Below are positions 8,464-16,947 of a stretch of 64,000 nt of DNA, one piece after another. The first letter of the stretch is position 1, and each line of letters opens with the position of its first letter. The translations under genes were made by a program, and so were the position numbers. Source of the DNA: Ensifer sp. MPMI2T (lineage in GTDB: Bacteria; Pseudomonadota; Alphaproteobacteria; Rhizobiales; Rhizobiaceae); contig NZ_SRXN01000019.1 in the NCBI RefSeq assembly GCF_004827385.1, positions 62,001 through 126,000 on the forward strand, in the 5' to 3' direction. The notes beneath the pieces were generated by a model. The model searched no databases, was not told where the DNA came from, and worked only from the letters and a program-made list of their open reading frames with translations.

Positions 8464-8515
8464 AGCATGTCGCCCAAAAGTGTGCAGCGGTTTTGGGGCA
8501 ACGACATGCATAAGA
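8464..8515. repeat. Short inverted repeat, family 2 (copy 1)
   Basis: An element of about 50 bases just after the ABC gene stop. Outer arms are GCATGTCG and CGACATGC; inner part is CCCAAAAGTG...GGTTTTGGGG. A near-identical element lies at 18079-18127. It could serve as a terminator-like hairpin. Confidence 0.6.
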
Positions 8516-8677
8516 GGGGAGCAAGCGCGCAGCATCCGTTGGCGCGCACTTAGACTTTCGTCGTCCAACCGCGGCTGATCCACCCTCCGCCATTGCACAG
8601 CGGGAGCCGGACCCTATTGTTAAGGACCCGGCCCTTCGCAGCCGGCATCGTCACGACGAGTTTGGGAGGATTTCCGT

Positions 8678-9670
8678 ATGGCATTCAAAAGATTGACCCG
8701 CCGCGCCGCTATCGCCTTCGGTCTGACCGCGCTTTCCGCGCTGAGCCTTGGCACGACGGCGCAAGCGCAGGAGTTTCCGGACCGGCCGATAACCCTGGTT
8801 GTTCCCTTCGCTGCCGGCGGCTCGACCGACGTGGTCGCGAGAATCATTGCCCAAAAAATGTCGGAAGACCTCGGCCAGCAGGTGGTCGTCCAGAACGTGG
8901 CGGGTGCCGGCGGCAATCTCGGGGCGGCCAACGTCGCGCGCGCCGATCCGGACGGCTATACGATCCTCATTGCTACGGTCGCGACTCACGCGCTCAACCC
9001 GCTGATCCTGAAGACGAAACCTTATGATCCCGAGAAGGATTTCGCGCCCATCTCGCTCCTCGTCGTCGTTCCGAACGTACTGGTCGTCAATCCGGAACTG
9101 CCGGCCAAGAATGTCCAGGAACTTCTCGCTCTGCTCAAAGCGGCGCCGGACCAATACAGCTACGCCTCCTCCGGCAACGGAACACCGCTCCACCTCTCGG
9201 GCGAGCTCTTCAAGAAGATGGCCAGCGTTGAGATGCAGCACATCCCCTACAAGGGCTCCGGGCCGGCGCTGAACGACGTCATCGGCAACCAGGTGCCGAT
9301 CATGTTTGACAACCTTCCTTCGTCATCCGGACACATCAAGGCCGGGACCCTGCGGGCGCTCGCGGTGACGACCGCCGAACGCGCACCCTCGTTCCCCGAT
9401 ATCCCGACCATCGCCGAATCCGGTATTCCCGGCTACGAGACCTATACCTGGAACGCGCTCTTTGCGCCGGCCAACACGCCCCAGCCGGTGATCGCGCGAT
9501 TGAACGAGTCGGCGAAGAAGGCGCTTGCCGATCCGGCGGTACAGAAACGCATGGAGGAGTTCAGCGCAAAGATCGTCGGCTCGACGCCTGAGGAACTCGC
9601 GGCGCATGTGAAGGCAGAGCTTGCGAAGTGGACGCCAGTGGTGCGTGACGCGAACATCCAGATGGATTGA
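8678..9670 (+). CDS. Tripartite tricarboxylate transporter substrate-binding protein (TctC/Bug)
   Basis: A 330-residue secreted protein of the Bug/TctC family. Residues 1-30 form a signal peptide (TRRAAIAFGLTALSALSLGTTAQAQ). The mature part starts with FPDRPITLVVPFAAGGSTDVVAR, the family signature that contacts the ligand carboxylate. YKGSGPALNDVIGNQVPIMFD and the C-terminal region are also typical. A good GGGAGG ribosome site precedes 8678. No tctA/tctB membrane genes lie beside it, so it is an orphan binding protein here and must use permeases encoded elsewhere. The ligand is unknown, probably an organic acid. Confidence 0.9.
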   Translation: MAFKRLTRRAAIAFGLTALSALSLGTTAQAQEFPDRPITLVVPFAAGGSTDVVARIIAQKMSEDLGQQVVVQNVAGAGGNLGAANVARADPDGYTILIATVATHALNPLILKTKPYDPEKDFAPISLLVVVPNVLVVNPELPAKNVQELLALLKAAPDQYSYASSGNGTPLHLSGELFKKMASVEMQHIPYKGSGPALNDVIGNQVPIMFDNLPSSSGHIKAGTLRALAVTTAERAPSFPDIPTIAESGIPGYETYTWNALFAPANTPQPVIARLNESAKKALADPAVQKRMEEFSAKIVGSTPEELAAHVKAELAKWTPVVRDANIQMD

Positions 9671-9713
9671 CGCCAGTCAATTGGCTCTAGTCGAAGCGCG
9701 CGTCTCGCGAATG

Positions 9714-9822
9714 CCCCTCATCCCGCTGCCGCGACCTTCTCCCCGTTTCAACGGAGAAGGGACAAGCGGCGAGCGCACTCGTCCCCTCGCCCCGCTTGCG
9801 GGGAGAGGGTTAGGGTGAGGGG
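9714..9822. repeat. RIME-type intergenic element with two palindromes
   Basis: About 109 bases bounded by CCCCTCA and TGAGGGG. It contains two hairpin-forming parts, CTTCTCCCCGTTTCAACGGAGAAGG and the CCCCGCTTGCGGGG block. The length and layout fit the Rhizobium-specific intergenic mosaic element RIME1. It sits between two convergent genes. Related copies are at 42144-42194 and 49283-49390. Confidence 0.65.
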
Positions 9823-9842
9823 CAAACAACCGATCCATCTTC

Positions 9843-11492
9843 TCAAGTCTCTCCGGCAGCATTCCGCCCCGCGGCGCGGCCGGAGAAGATGCAGCCGCCG
9901 AGGAAGGTTCCTTCGAGCGCGTTGTAGCCATGCATGCCGCCACCGCCGAAGCCCGCCACTTCGCCTGCAGCATAGAGCCCCGGCACCGGCTCACCTGAAA
10001 GCTCCAGCACCTGTCCCGCGAGATTGGTCTGCAGGCCGCCGAGCGTCTTGCGCGTCAGGATATGCAGTCGAACGGCGATCAACGGTCCGGCCTTCGGATC
10101 AAGAAGACGGTGGGGCCTTGCGGTTCGCAGCAACCGGTCGCCGCGATAGGCCCGCGCTCCGCGGATCGCAATCACCTGAGCGTCCTTCGAGAACGGGTTG
10201 GCGATCTCGCGGTCGCGCGCCTCGATCTGCGCCCTGAGATGTGGAGCCGACAGCCGGTTCTCGCCCGTCAGCCGGTTCATCGCCTCGACGAGATCCTCCA
10301 GCCGGTCGCGGACGACGAAGTCTTCGCCCTTGTCCATGAACGCCTGCACCGGGCCAGGCGGATTTTTGCCAAGCCGCTTCAGCAGAAGCGCCAGGCTCTT
10401 GCCGGTCAGATCTGGATTCTGCTCCGATCCGGAAAGGGCGAATTCCTTCTTGATGATCGCTCGTGTCAGGATGAACCAGCTATAGTCATGGCCGCTGCAA
10501 CGGATCGCCTCAAGAGTGCCGAGCGTGTCGAAACCTGGCATCGCAGGCGCCGCAAAGCGGTTGCCGTCGGCATCGCACCAGAATGAGGACGGCCCGGGTA
10601 GAATGCGAATGCCGTGATCCGGCCAGATAGGGTCGAAATTCCTGAGCCCTTCGGTGTAGTGCCACATGCGGTCGGCGTTGATGACGGAGCCGCGCGCTCG
10701 GGCTGCGATGTCGAGCATCCGGCCATCGACATGATGCGGGACGCCGCTCACCATCGTTGCGGGAGGTTGCCCGAGGCGCTTGCGCGGCCAGTTGCGTCGT
10801 ACGAGCTCCTGATTGCCGCCGATGCCGCCCGAACTCACGATGACCGCTCCGGCCGAGATCTCGAAGTCGCCGACGACGTCGCGGGCGCTGCGCTCGCCCC
10901 GCGCCACCGGATCCGCCTTGAGGATCGCCCCGCGGGCGCCTGTCGCCACACCATCGGTCGTCAACAATTCGTCGACCCGGTGGCGGAAGCGGAATCGCAG
11001 CAAGCCGCGGCTTTCCGCCTCCCGGCTTAGCCGGACAAATGGCTCGATAACGGCGGGGCCGGTGCCCCAGGTCACGTGAAAGCGCGGGACCGAGTTGCCA
11101 TGGCCATGGGCGAGCCCGCCACCGCGTTCGGCCCAGCCGACCACCGGGAACCAGCGAAGCCCGAGCGAATGCAGCCAGGCGCGCTTCTCGCCGGCGGCGA
11201 AGTCGAGATAGGCATCAGCCCAGAGCCGCGGCCAATGATCTTCCGGCCGGTCGAATTGCGACGAACCCATCCAATCCTGGCGTGCGAGATCGCGGCTGTC
11301 GCGAATTCCCATGCGCCGCTGCTCGGGACTGTCGATGAAGAACAGTCCTCCGAGCGACCAGAAGGCCTGACCGCCGAGATTCTGCTCCCCCTCCTGATCG
11401 AGAACGATCACCTTACGGCCACGGGCCGCAGCTTCGGACGCCGCCACGAGCCCGGCAAGGCCCGCACCGATGACCAGCACATCACAATCCAT
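9843..11492 (-). CDS. FAD-binding dehydrogenase (fumarate reductase/succinate dehydrogenase flavoprotein-like)
   Basis: A 549-residue flavoprotein. The N-terminal Rossmann dinucleotide site is DVLVIGAGLAGLVAASEAAARG, followed by a glycine-rich EGEQNLGGQAFWSLGGLF segment. The C terminus has the second FAD-contacting stretch GLYAAGEVAGFGGGGMHGYNALEGTFLGGCIFSG. It belongs to the broad group of KstD/flavocytochrome-c-like dehydrogenases (COG3573 type); the substrate is unknown. The ATG at 11492 has a GGGGAGGG site upstream; a longer frame from 11525 lacks one. It is a single-gene unit. Confidence 0.85.
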   Translation of the reverse strand: MDCDVLVIGAGLAGLVAASEAAARGRKVIVLDQEGEQNLGGQAFWSLGGLFFIDSPEQRRMGIRDSRDLARQDWMGSSQFDRPEDHWPRLWADAYLDFAAGEKRAWLHSLGLRWFPVVGWAERGGGLAHGHGNSVPRFHVTWGTGPAVIEPFVRLSREAESRGLLRFRFRHRVDELLTTDGVATGARGAILKADPVARGERSARDVVGDFEISAGAVIVSSGGIGGNQELVRRNWPRKRLGQPPATMVSGVPHHVDGRMLDIAARARGSVINADRMWHYTEGLRNFDPIWPDHGIRILPGPSSFWCDADGNRFAAPAMPGFDTLGTLEAIRCSGHDYSWFILTRAIIKKEFALSGSEQNPDLTGKSLALLLKRLGKNPPGPVQAFMDKGEDFVVRDRLEDLVEAMNRLTGENRLSAPHLRAQIEARDREIANPFSKDAQVIAIRGARAYRGDRLLRTARPHRLLDPKAGPLIAVRLHILTRKTLGGLQTNLAGQVLELSGEPVPGLYAAGEVAGFGGGGMHGYNALEGTFLGGCIFSGRAAGRNAAGET

Positions 11493-11570
11493 GAAAGGCG
11501 CCCTCCCCTGCATCCCTCGCCGCAACTGTTACGCTCACGTTAAGGTCAATTCAAGGGCTTGGAGACGCCG

Positions 11571-12602
11571 CTATTTCTCCGTCAGCTTCAGCTCGATACG
11601 CCGGTTCTGTGCCCGAGCTTCAGGGCTATCATCCTCGGCGATGGGCTGAAATTCGCCGAAACCTGCGGCCACCAGCCGGTCCGCCGGCACGCCCTTGGAC
11701 ATCAGGAACTTCACGACCGATGTCGCGCGGGCGGACGACAGTTCCCAGTTGTCGGCAAAACGGCCGGATCCAGAAAGCTGCACATTGTCGGTATGGCCAT
11801 CGACGCGCAGGACCCAGTTGATCTCGGCTGGGATTTCTTTCGCGAGATCAAGAAGCGCCGCGGCGAGTTTCGCCATTTCCGCCTGGCCCTCCGGATTGAG
11901 GTCGCTGCTGCCCGATGGGAAGAGCACTTCCGACTGGAAGACGAAACGATCGCCGACAATGCGGATGTTTTCCCGGTCGGACAGGATCTCCCGCAGGCGA
12001 CCGAAAAAGTCCGACCGGTAGCGGTTGAGCTCCTGCACGCGCTGGGCGAGCGCGACATTCAGGCGGCGGCCGAGATCGGCAATCTTGGCCTGAGATGCCT
12101 GATCCTTCGCCTCCGACGCCTGTAGTGCCCCCTCGATTGCCGCGATCTGGCTGCGCAGCGCGGCAATCTGCTGGTTGAGGAGCTCGATCTGGCTCATTGC
12201 ACGCGCACTGACCTGCTTCTCGGATTCCAGCTCCGATCCCAGCCGGCCGATCCTCTGGTTCGCCGCTTCGGCGCTGCCTGTCCCCTGGTCGAGCAGCGCC
12301 TGCAGCCGCGAGCGCTCGCCCTCGGACTGGGCAAGCGAGGCCTGAAGGTTGGCAAGAGAATCCTCGAGATCCTGTTTGCCGCTCTTTTCCAGTGCCAGAA
12401 GCTGCGTCAGTTCATTGATCTGGCTGTTCAGGCGGTTCAGCACCTCGTCCTTGCCGCTGATTTCCCGCCCAAGCAGGAACTGCGCCAGCACGAAGACGCT
12501 CAAGAGAAACATGATCGCCATCAGCAACGTCGACAGCGCGTCGACGAACCCCGGCCAATAATCGATCCTTCGGTGACTGCGACCTTTGCGGGCAAGGGCC
12601 AT
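11571..12602 (-). CDS. MotB/OmpA-domain protein with coiled coil
   Basis: A 343-residue protein. There is one membrane helix near residues 20-45 (FVDALSTLLMAIMFLLSVFVLAQFLL), with the FVD residues that in MotB/ExbD-type subunits face the ion path. A long coiled coil spans residues 55-190. A C-terminal OmpA-type peptidoglycan-binding domain follows (GHTDNVQL; SSARATSVVKFLMSKGVPADRLVAAGFGE). It should anchor to the cell wall and partner the adjacent MotA/ExbB-like protein, whose gene ends four bases upstream. There are no flagellar genes nearby, so a non-flagellar proton-driven role is more likely. Confidence 0.85.
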   Translation of the reverse strand: MALARKGRSHRRIDYWPGFVDALSTLLMAIMFLLSVFVLAQFLLGREISGKDEVLNRLNSQINELTQLLALEKSGKQDLEDSLANLQASLAQSEGERSRLQALLDQGTGSAEAANQRIGRLGSELESEKQVSARAMSQIELLNQQIAALRSQIAAIEGALQASEAKDQASQAKIADLGRRLNVALAQRVQELNRYRSDFFGRLREILSDRENIRIVGDRFVFQSEVLFPSGSSDLNPEGQAEMAKLAAALLDLAKEIPAEINWVLRVDGHTDNVQLSGSGRFADNWELSSARATSVVKFLMSKGVPADRLVAAGFGEFQPIAEDDSPEARAQNRRIELKLTEK

Positions 12603-12606
12603 GGAC

Positions 12607-13707
12607 TCAGTCGCCTCCGCTCTCGTCTACGCGGCGGAGCTGCGCAATCGACTTGTCGCCGTGCACCGTGATTCTCTCGGCCTGACCGATGCGCGACGTC
12701 AGCTTGTCGAGCGTCTTGCGCATCGCCTTCGCTTCCTCCTGCTGCGCTTCGATCCAGTCACGGAGCATCTGCTGCTCACCTCGCATATTCTTGACGAGGC
12801 CCTGGATGCCCTCGGCCAGTGAGGCCATTGCGGCCGTCGTGCGCTGATTTGCGCCGCCCTCCTGGTTGAGCCGCGTGAGCTGGTCGGTCAACCGGCGCAG
12901 CTCTTCGATCGGCGGCTCTCCGGGAATGCTGATCGGCGAGGAGATCCCCGATCCGACATCGGTCACCGAGGAAAGCCAGTTTTCGAGTTCCGTGTAGAAG
13001 CGGTTCTGTGCGCGGCCGGCCTGCAGGTCGAGGAAACCGACGATCAGCGATCCGGAAAGCCCGAAGAGCGAAGCGGAAAAGGCGGTTCCCATGCCGGTCA
13101 GCGGCGCCGACAGGCCGTGCTTGAGGGAACTAAGCAAATCTTCGGTGGTACCAGTACCGGCGTCCAGGGATTGGATCACGGTATTGATCGAGCCGATGGT
13201 GCCAAGCAGGCCCCAAAAGGTGCCGAGCAGTCCGAGGAAGACGAGAAGGCCGGCGAGATACCGGGTTATATCGCGGGATTCGTCGAGACGCGTGGCGATG
13301 GAATCGAGAATCGAGCGCAGCGCAATCGTCGAAATCGCGGTCGTCTGGCGGCCGCCAATCAGCGCCCGCATCGGCGCGAGCAGGACCGGATCGCGTCCGA
13401 CCTTGTCGGCGCTTCCGGCGGCGCGAAAGGAGTTGAACCAGCGGACCTCGGGCCTCAAGCCCAAGACGTGATTGAAGGCGAGTAGGATACCGATCAGCAG
13501 GACACCGAGAATGAGCCCATTGAGACCCGGATTGCCGGCGAAGGCGTCACGGGCCTGCCTGAAGAGAATGGCGGTGACGAAACCGACGATGATCAGGAAA
13601 AGGACCATCGTCCAGAAATAGGGCATGGGGCTCGAAAGCTTGTGCGGATTGTAGTTCTCTTCCACGCTCTCCCGACCGCTCCATCCGGACAGATTCAGTT
13701 TCGTCAT
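12607..13707 (-). CDS. MotA/TolQ/ExbB-like proton channel protein
   Basis: A 366-residue membrane protein, first gene of a two-gene operon with the MotB-like gene. Helices lie near residues 29-50 and 63-83, plus the conserved pair YLAGLLVFLGLLGTFWGLLGTIGSI (about 150-175) and GLSAPLTGMGTAFSASLFGLSGSLIVGFLD (about 195-225), which matches the MotA/TolQ/ExbB core with the GLLGTxxG and GMGTAF motifs. The C-terminal 100 residues are cytoplasmic and partly coiled. It would form an ion-driven motor or energiser with the downstream protein. Confidence 0.85.
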   Translation of the reverse strand: MTKLNLSGWSGRESVEENYNPHKLSSPMPYFWTMVLFLIIVGFVTAILFRQARDAFAGNPGLNGLILGVLLIGILLAFNHVLGLRPEVRWFNSFRAAGSADKVGRDPVLLAPMRALIGGRQTTAISTIALRSILDSIATRLDESRDITRYLAGLLVFLGLLGTFWGLLGTIGSINTVIQSLDAGTGTTEDLLSSLKHGLSAPLTGMGTAFSASLFGLSGSLIVGFLDLQAGRAQNRFYTELENWLSSVTDVGSGISSPISIPGEPPIEELRRLTDQLTRLNQEGGANQRTTAAMASLAEGIQGLVKNMRGEQQMLRDWIEAQQEEAKAMRKTLDKLTSRIGQAERITVHGDKSIAQLRRVDESGGD

Positions 13708-13737
13708 AGGTTAGCCAGACTCCCGGGTTCACTCCAG

Positions 13738-13820
13738 CACCGCGCCTCAGACACGCAAGTGTGCCGCAACGCTTTGAATTGCCGCAGCATTTCTCGAAAG
13801 CGATTCGAGAATTTGCGTAG
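13738..13820. repeat. Degenerate rhizobial mosaic repeat
   Basis: Contains GCTTTGAATTGCCGCAGCAT and TCTCGAAAGCGATTCGAGA, matching the half of the mosaic repeat that carries the TTTGAATTGC box. It is diverged from the other copies and lies in the leader region of the MotA-like gene. Confidence 0.45.
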
Positions 13821-13942
13821 TCGGCGGCAGCACGGCACCGCTGGCCCGGAGACTAGTGGAACTTTGCGCCAAATTGAAGGGAAAACGAAGGCCGCCGGCA
13901 CATAACGGGCCGGAGGCTGCAACGCCCTGGAGAGGCTGTTGC

Positions 13943-14743
13943 TTACTTCGCCGGAACCGGGCGATGGATCACCTCACGCAGCGCCTTGGCGATATATTCG
14001 TTGCCGCAAACGACCGTGCCGTCCTCGACCGGCTTGCTGCCGCCATCGACATCGGTTGCCCAGCCGCCGGCCTCGCGGATGAGCAGGATGCCAGCCGCAA
14101 TATCCCACGCCGCAATATCCCGTTCCCAGTAGCCGTCATAGCGACCTGCGGCCACATAGGCGAGATCGAGCGCAGCGGAACCGAAACGCCGGATGCCGGC
14201 GACTTCGCCCATCACATGGCGAAGTTCGATCAGATATTTGCCATGATTGCCTCGGCCGAGATGCGGTGTCCCGGTGGCGATGACGGAATCCGAAAGGTTC
14301 TTACGGGCGCCGACGCGCAACCGGCGGTCGTTGAGGAACGCGCCACCGCCCTTCTCGGCGGCGTAGAGTTCATCGGTTGCCGGATTGAAGACGACGGCGC
14401 CGACGATTTCGCCCTGACGCTCCAGCGCGATCGAGACGGCAAAATGCGGGATACCGTGCAGGAAGTTGGTAGTGCCGTCGAGCGGGTCGACGATCCAGCG
14501 ATGCGCGCCGTCGGTGCCCTTGATTTCCTCGCCCTCCTCACCGAGGAAGCCATAGGTCGGCCTCGCCTTCAGCAGCTCTTCGCGGATGATCCGTTCGGCT
14601 TTGCGGTCGGCCTGGGAGACATAGTCGCCCGGTCCCTTCAGCGAGACCTGGAGGTTCTGCACTTCGCCGAAATCGCGCGCCAGCGACTTGCCAGCCTTGA
14701 AGGCGGCCTGGACCATGACATTGAGAAGGGCAGAACGGGCCAT
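13943..14743 (-). CDS. suhB: Inositol-1-monophosphatase
   Basis: A 266-residue member of the Mg-dependent inositol monophosphatase family, which hydrolyses myo-inositol 1-phosphate and related sugar phosphates. Metal-binding motifs are clear: FLGEEGEE near residue 68, WIVDPLDGTTNFLHG near 82, and the C-terminal WDIAAGILLIREAGG. The length is normal. The ATG at 14743 has an AAGGAT site; the frame runs 46 codons further upstream without family similarity. A paralogous fold, hisN, is at 59357. Confidence 0.9.
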   Translation of the reverse strand: MARSALLNVMVQAAFKAGKSLARDFGEVQNLQVSLKGPGDYVSQADRKAERIIREELLKARPTYGFLGEEGEEIKGTDGAHRWIVDPLDGTTNFLHGIPHFAVSIALERQGEIVGAVVFNPATDELYAAEKGGGAFLNDRRLRVGARKNLSDSVIATGTPHLGRGNHGKYLIELRHVMGEVAGIRRFGSAALDLAYVAAGRYDGYWERDIAAWDIAAGILLIREAGGWATDVDGGSKPVEDGTVVCGNEYIAKALREVIHRPVPAK

Positions 14744-14923
14744 GTGGCGATCCTTATGATAGCGAAGGCCGGCCGAGCCATCTCGAACCGGACATTGAAC
14801 CTGTCTGACGTATCCCGCACGAAGCTCTGCATGAGCGAGCGAGGCTGCGAGTTTCGTCGTCAAAAAACCGAGTGAGGTCACTCCGTCCGCAGGGCCGAAG
14901 CTAGAAATGAGGAAGCCGCGGAC

Positions 14924-14956
14924 AAAACCGCGGCCTCAAGACCACAAAAGCCGCGG
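14924..14956 (-). terminator. Possible terminator after the Sel1-repeat gene
   Basis: On the minus strand, CCGCGGC (14956-14950) pairs with GCCGCGG (14934-14928), followed by TTTTG. A third CCGCGG copy follows, allowing an alternative hairpin. Confidence 0.45.
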
Positions 14957-15014
14957 AAGTTCAAGTGAAATAGCGTTGCCACCGCCAAACGACGCCCCGG
15001 ACTGCCAGCCCGCG

Positions 15015-16181
15015 TCAGGAGGAACGGAACTTGTTCGCAGCCGCGAGCGCCGATTTCTGCTGCGTTTCGTTGAGGCCGAGATAGAAGTCCTCGAGCGCAT
15101 CGTCCTTGAGGCCGGCGCGGCGCGACAGCACATACCACTTCGCCGCCTCGACCGGATCCGGGCGCGTACCGATCGCATTGACATAAAGGTGCGACAACCG
15201 GTTCTGCGCGACGACATTGCCGCTCTCCGCAGCGCGCTTCATCCAGGCGAAGCCGTCTTCGAGGTTGCGGTCGCCGGCGATCCCTTCGACAAACCAGATC
15301 GCGATGTCGAGTTGTGCGGTGTCAAAGCCGGCACGGGCGGCGCGCAGCAGCCATTCGCGGGCACGCGCGCGCTTGTTCTCTTCAATGCCGTCAACATTGA
15401 TGTAAATCTGTGAGAGGGCATATTGCGCATCGGCGATGCCCTGCTCCGCGGATTTCTCGTAATAGGGCATTGCCGCCTTCAGGCCCTTCTCGCCCGGCAT
15501 GTCGGCAACCAGCGTTTGTCCATAATTGAACTGGGCCGAAGCATTGCCGAGATCGGCCGCTTTCTTCATCAGCTCTTCGGATTTCTTCCTGTCACGCTTG
15601 ACGTAGCGCCCCTCCATCAGGATCAGGGCATATTTGAACATGGCGGCCGGATCGCCGTTATTGGCAGCCTGGCCGTACCAGAAGGCAGCCTCCTTGGCAT
15701 TGCGCGCAACACCAAGACCCTGCTCCAGGATCGATGCAACCAGCGTCTGGGCAGCGGGATCGCCGAGCTGCGCCCGCGGCAACGCCAGATCCATCGCCGT
15801 CAGATAAAAGCCGCGCTGGAAGGCGCCAAAGGCATCGTCCACTTTTCCGGTGAACGGCTTTTCCGCCGGAAGCGCCGGCAATTGCGCGCCCATGCGATCA
15901 ATAACATTGACGCCCCCCGACGGCGTGCTGCCGTCTCCGGCCTTCATCTTTTTCGGCGCGTTGGTATCGAGTTTCTGCTGCGGAGCCGCACCTTCCGGCA
16001 TAATCGCCCCGTTGAAGGGCGTGATTCGCCCGCGCTTCGGGACATTCCCCTCGTCCGCGACCCCCTCGTCCGCGGGCGCGCCCGTCGCCGGCTGCTGCGC
16101 GCAAACCGGCACCGCCGCAAGTGCGACGGCCATAAAGAGGACTGCAGCCCGGCTGGACTTCGACGACAAGCGGCTCAACAT
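15015..16181 (-). CDS. Exported Sel1/TPR repeat protein
   Basis: A 388-residue secreted protein. A signal peptide (about residues 10-29, AAVLFMAVALAAVPVCAQQ) is followed by a disordered stretch rich in Pro, Gly and Ala. From about residue 115 come at least five Sel1-like repeats (for example QTLVASILEQGLGVARNAKEAAFWYGQAA and AMFKYALILMEGRYVKRDRKKSEELMKKAA). Such proteins are usually periplasmic scaffolds; ExoR of Sinorhizobium has the same repeat type but is shorter. It lies nine bases after the ThiE-like gene and is probably co-transcribed. No specific function can be assigned. Confidence 0.85.
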   Translation of the reverse strand: MLSRLSSKSSRAAVLFMAVALAAVPVCAQQPATGAPADEGVADEGNVPKRGRITPFNGAIMPEGAAPQQKLDTNAPKKMKAGDGSTPSGGVNVIDRMGAQLPALPAEKPFTGKVDDAFGAFQRGFYLTAMDLALPRAQLGDPAAQTLVASILEQGLGVARNAKEAAFWYGQAANNGDPAAMFKYALILMEGRYVKRDRKKSEELMKKAADLGNASAQFNYGQTLVADMPGEKGLKAAMPYYEKSAEQGIADAQYALSQIYINVDGIEENKRARAREWLLRAARAGFDTAQLDIAIWFVEGIAGDRNLEDGFAWMKRAAESGNVVAQNRLSHLYVNAIGTRPDPVEAAKWYVLSRRAGLKDDALEDFYLGLNETQQKSALAAANKFRSS

Positions 16182-16190
16182 CGGACCGTC

Positions 16191-16844
16191 TTAATCTTCA
16201 AACCGTGGCGCTTTTTCGTCAAGCAGCGCGTTGACGGCCGCGACGACCGCCGGCGCCTGCTCCGGCTCGTCAAAGACGGCGAGACGAAGCGCCACGAATT
16301 CGGCCCCCGTTTCGGCAACAGCAAGCGCCGACTGCGGATCCGTGCCGCCCATGACGACACAGGGGATTTCGATCATCGATGCCCACCATTCGGCAAGCGC
16401 CAGGTTCTTCGGATGCGGCTCCGGCTTGATGTCGCCATCGGTGCGACCGAAGAAGACGTAGTCCGGCCTGAGTTCGCCGATTTCGAGCGCACGGTGGCGG
16501 TCGGAGGCATTGCCGCCGCCGACGATCAGCTTCGGTGTGTGCTTCTCGATTGCATCGCCGAGCACGTCGGGTCCTCCGACGATATGCAGGCCGTCTGCCT
16601 TGGCGCGTCCCGCAACGCGCGTGTCACCCTCGATCAGCGCCGCCGCCCCCGCCTTCTGGATCACCGGCACCAAGAGCTCGGCGTGTTGCTGGAACTCCGC
16701 GTCGCTGAGGCCGTATTGCGGCAGGATGACGGACGCCACGTCGCCTGCCCGCAAAGCATCGGCAAGCACCTTCGAACGCTGTGCGAGATCCGGCATATCC
16801 GGCACGACCAGCACAAGGCGGCAGCGGTTTTCTACATTGCTCAT
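16191..16844 (-). CDS. Divergent thiamine-phosphate-synthase-like TIM barrel
   Basis: A 217-residue protein with the layout of ThiE (strand RCRLVLVVP, later ADGLHIVGG, PDYVFFGR, PCVVMGGTDPQSALAVAETGAEFVALRLAVF). Key ThiE motifs are changed or missing: no QLR(E/K)K pyrimidine-site block, IEGDTR where NDR-D is usual, and HIVGG instead of HLGQ. I infer an enzyme of the same fold with altered or lost activity. The ATG at 16844 has an AGGA site. It is first in an operon with the Sel1 gene; no other thiamine genes or TPP riboswitch are visible. Confidence 0.7.
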   Translation of the reverse strand: MSNVENRCRLVLVVPDMPDLAQRSKVLADALRAGDVASVILPQYGLSDAEFQQHAELLVPVIQKAGAAALIEGDTRVAGRAKADGLHIVGGPDVLGDAIEKHTPKLIVGGGNASDRHRALEIGELRPDYVFFGRTDGDIKPEPHPKNLALAEWWASMIEIPCVVMGGTDPQSALAVAETGAEFVALRLAVFDEPEQAPAVVAAVNALLDEKAPRFED

Positions 16845-16947
16845 GGTATCCGTTCCTGGCGGCAGCTGTTTCACGAGCGAATGCCGCCACTCGATTTCGT
16901 TCGGGAAAACCGATAGACGGAGATGACAAAAGGATCAACCGCCACCC

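Noticed and set aside
7081..8598. Long open frame antisense to the ABC exporter
   Set aside because: A shadow of the high-GC coding strand; translation has low-complexity, Arg/Asp-rich content and no domain. The same applies to the long antisense frames over gltB, hss and the cyclase.
16845..16947. Possible TPP riboswitch before the ThiE-like gene
   Set aside because: The short gap lacks the conserved thi-box elements and is too small.
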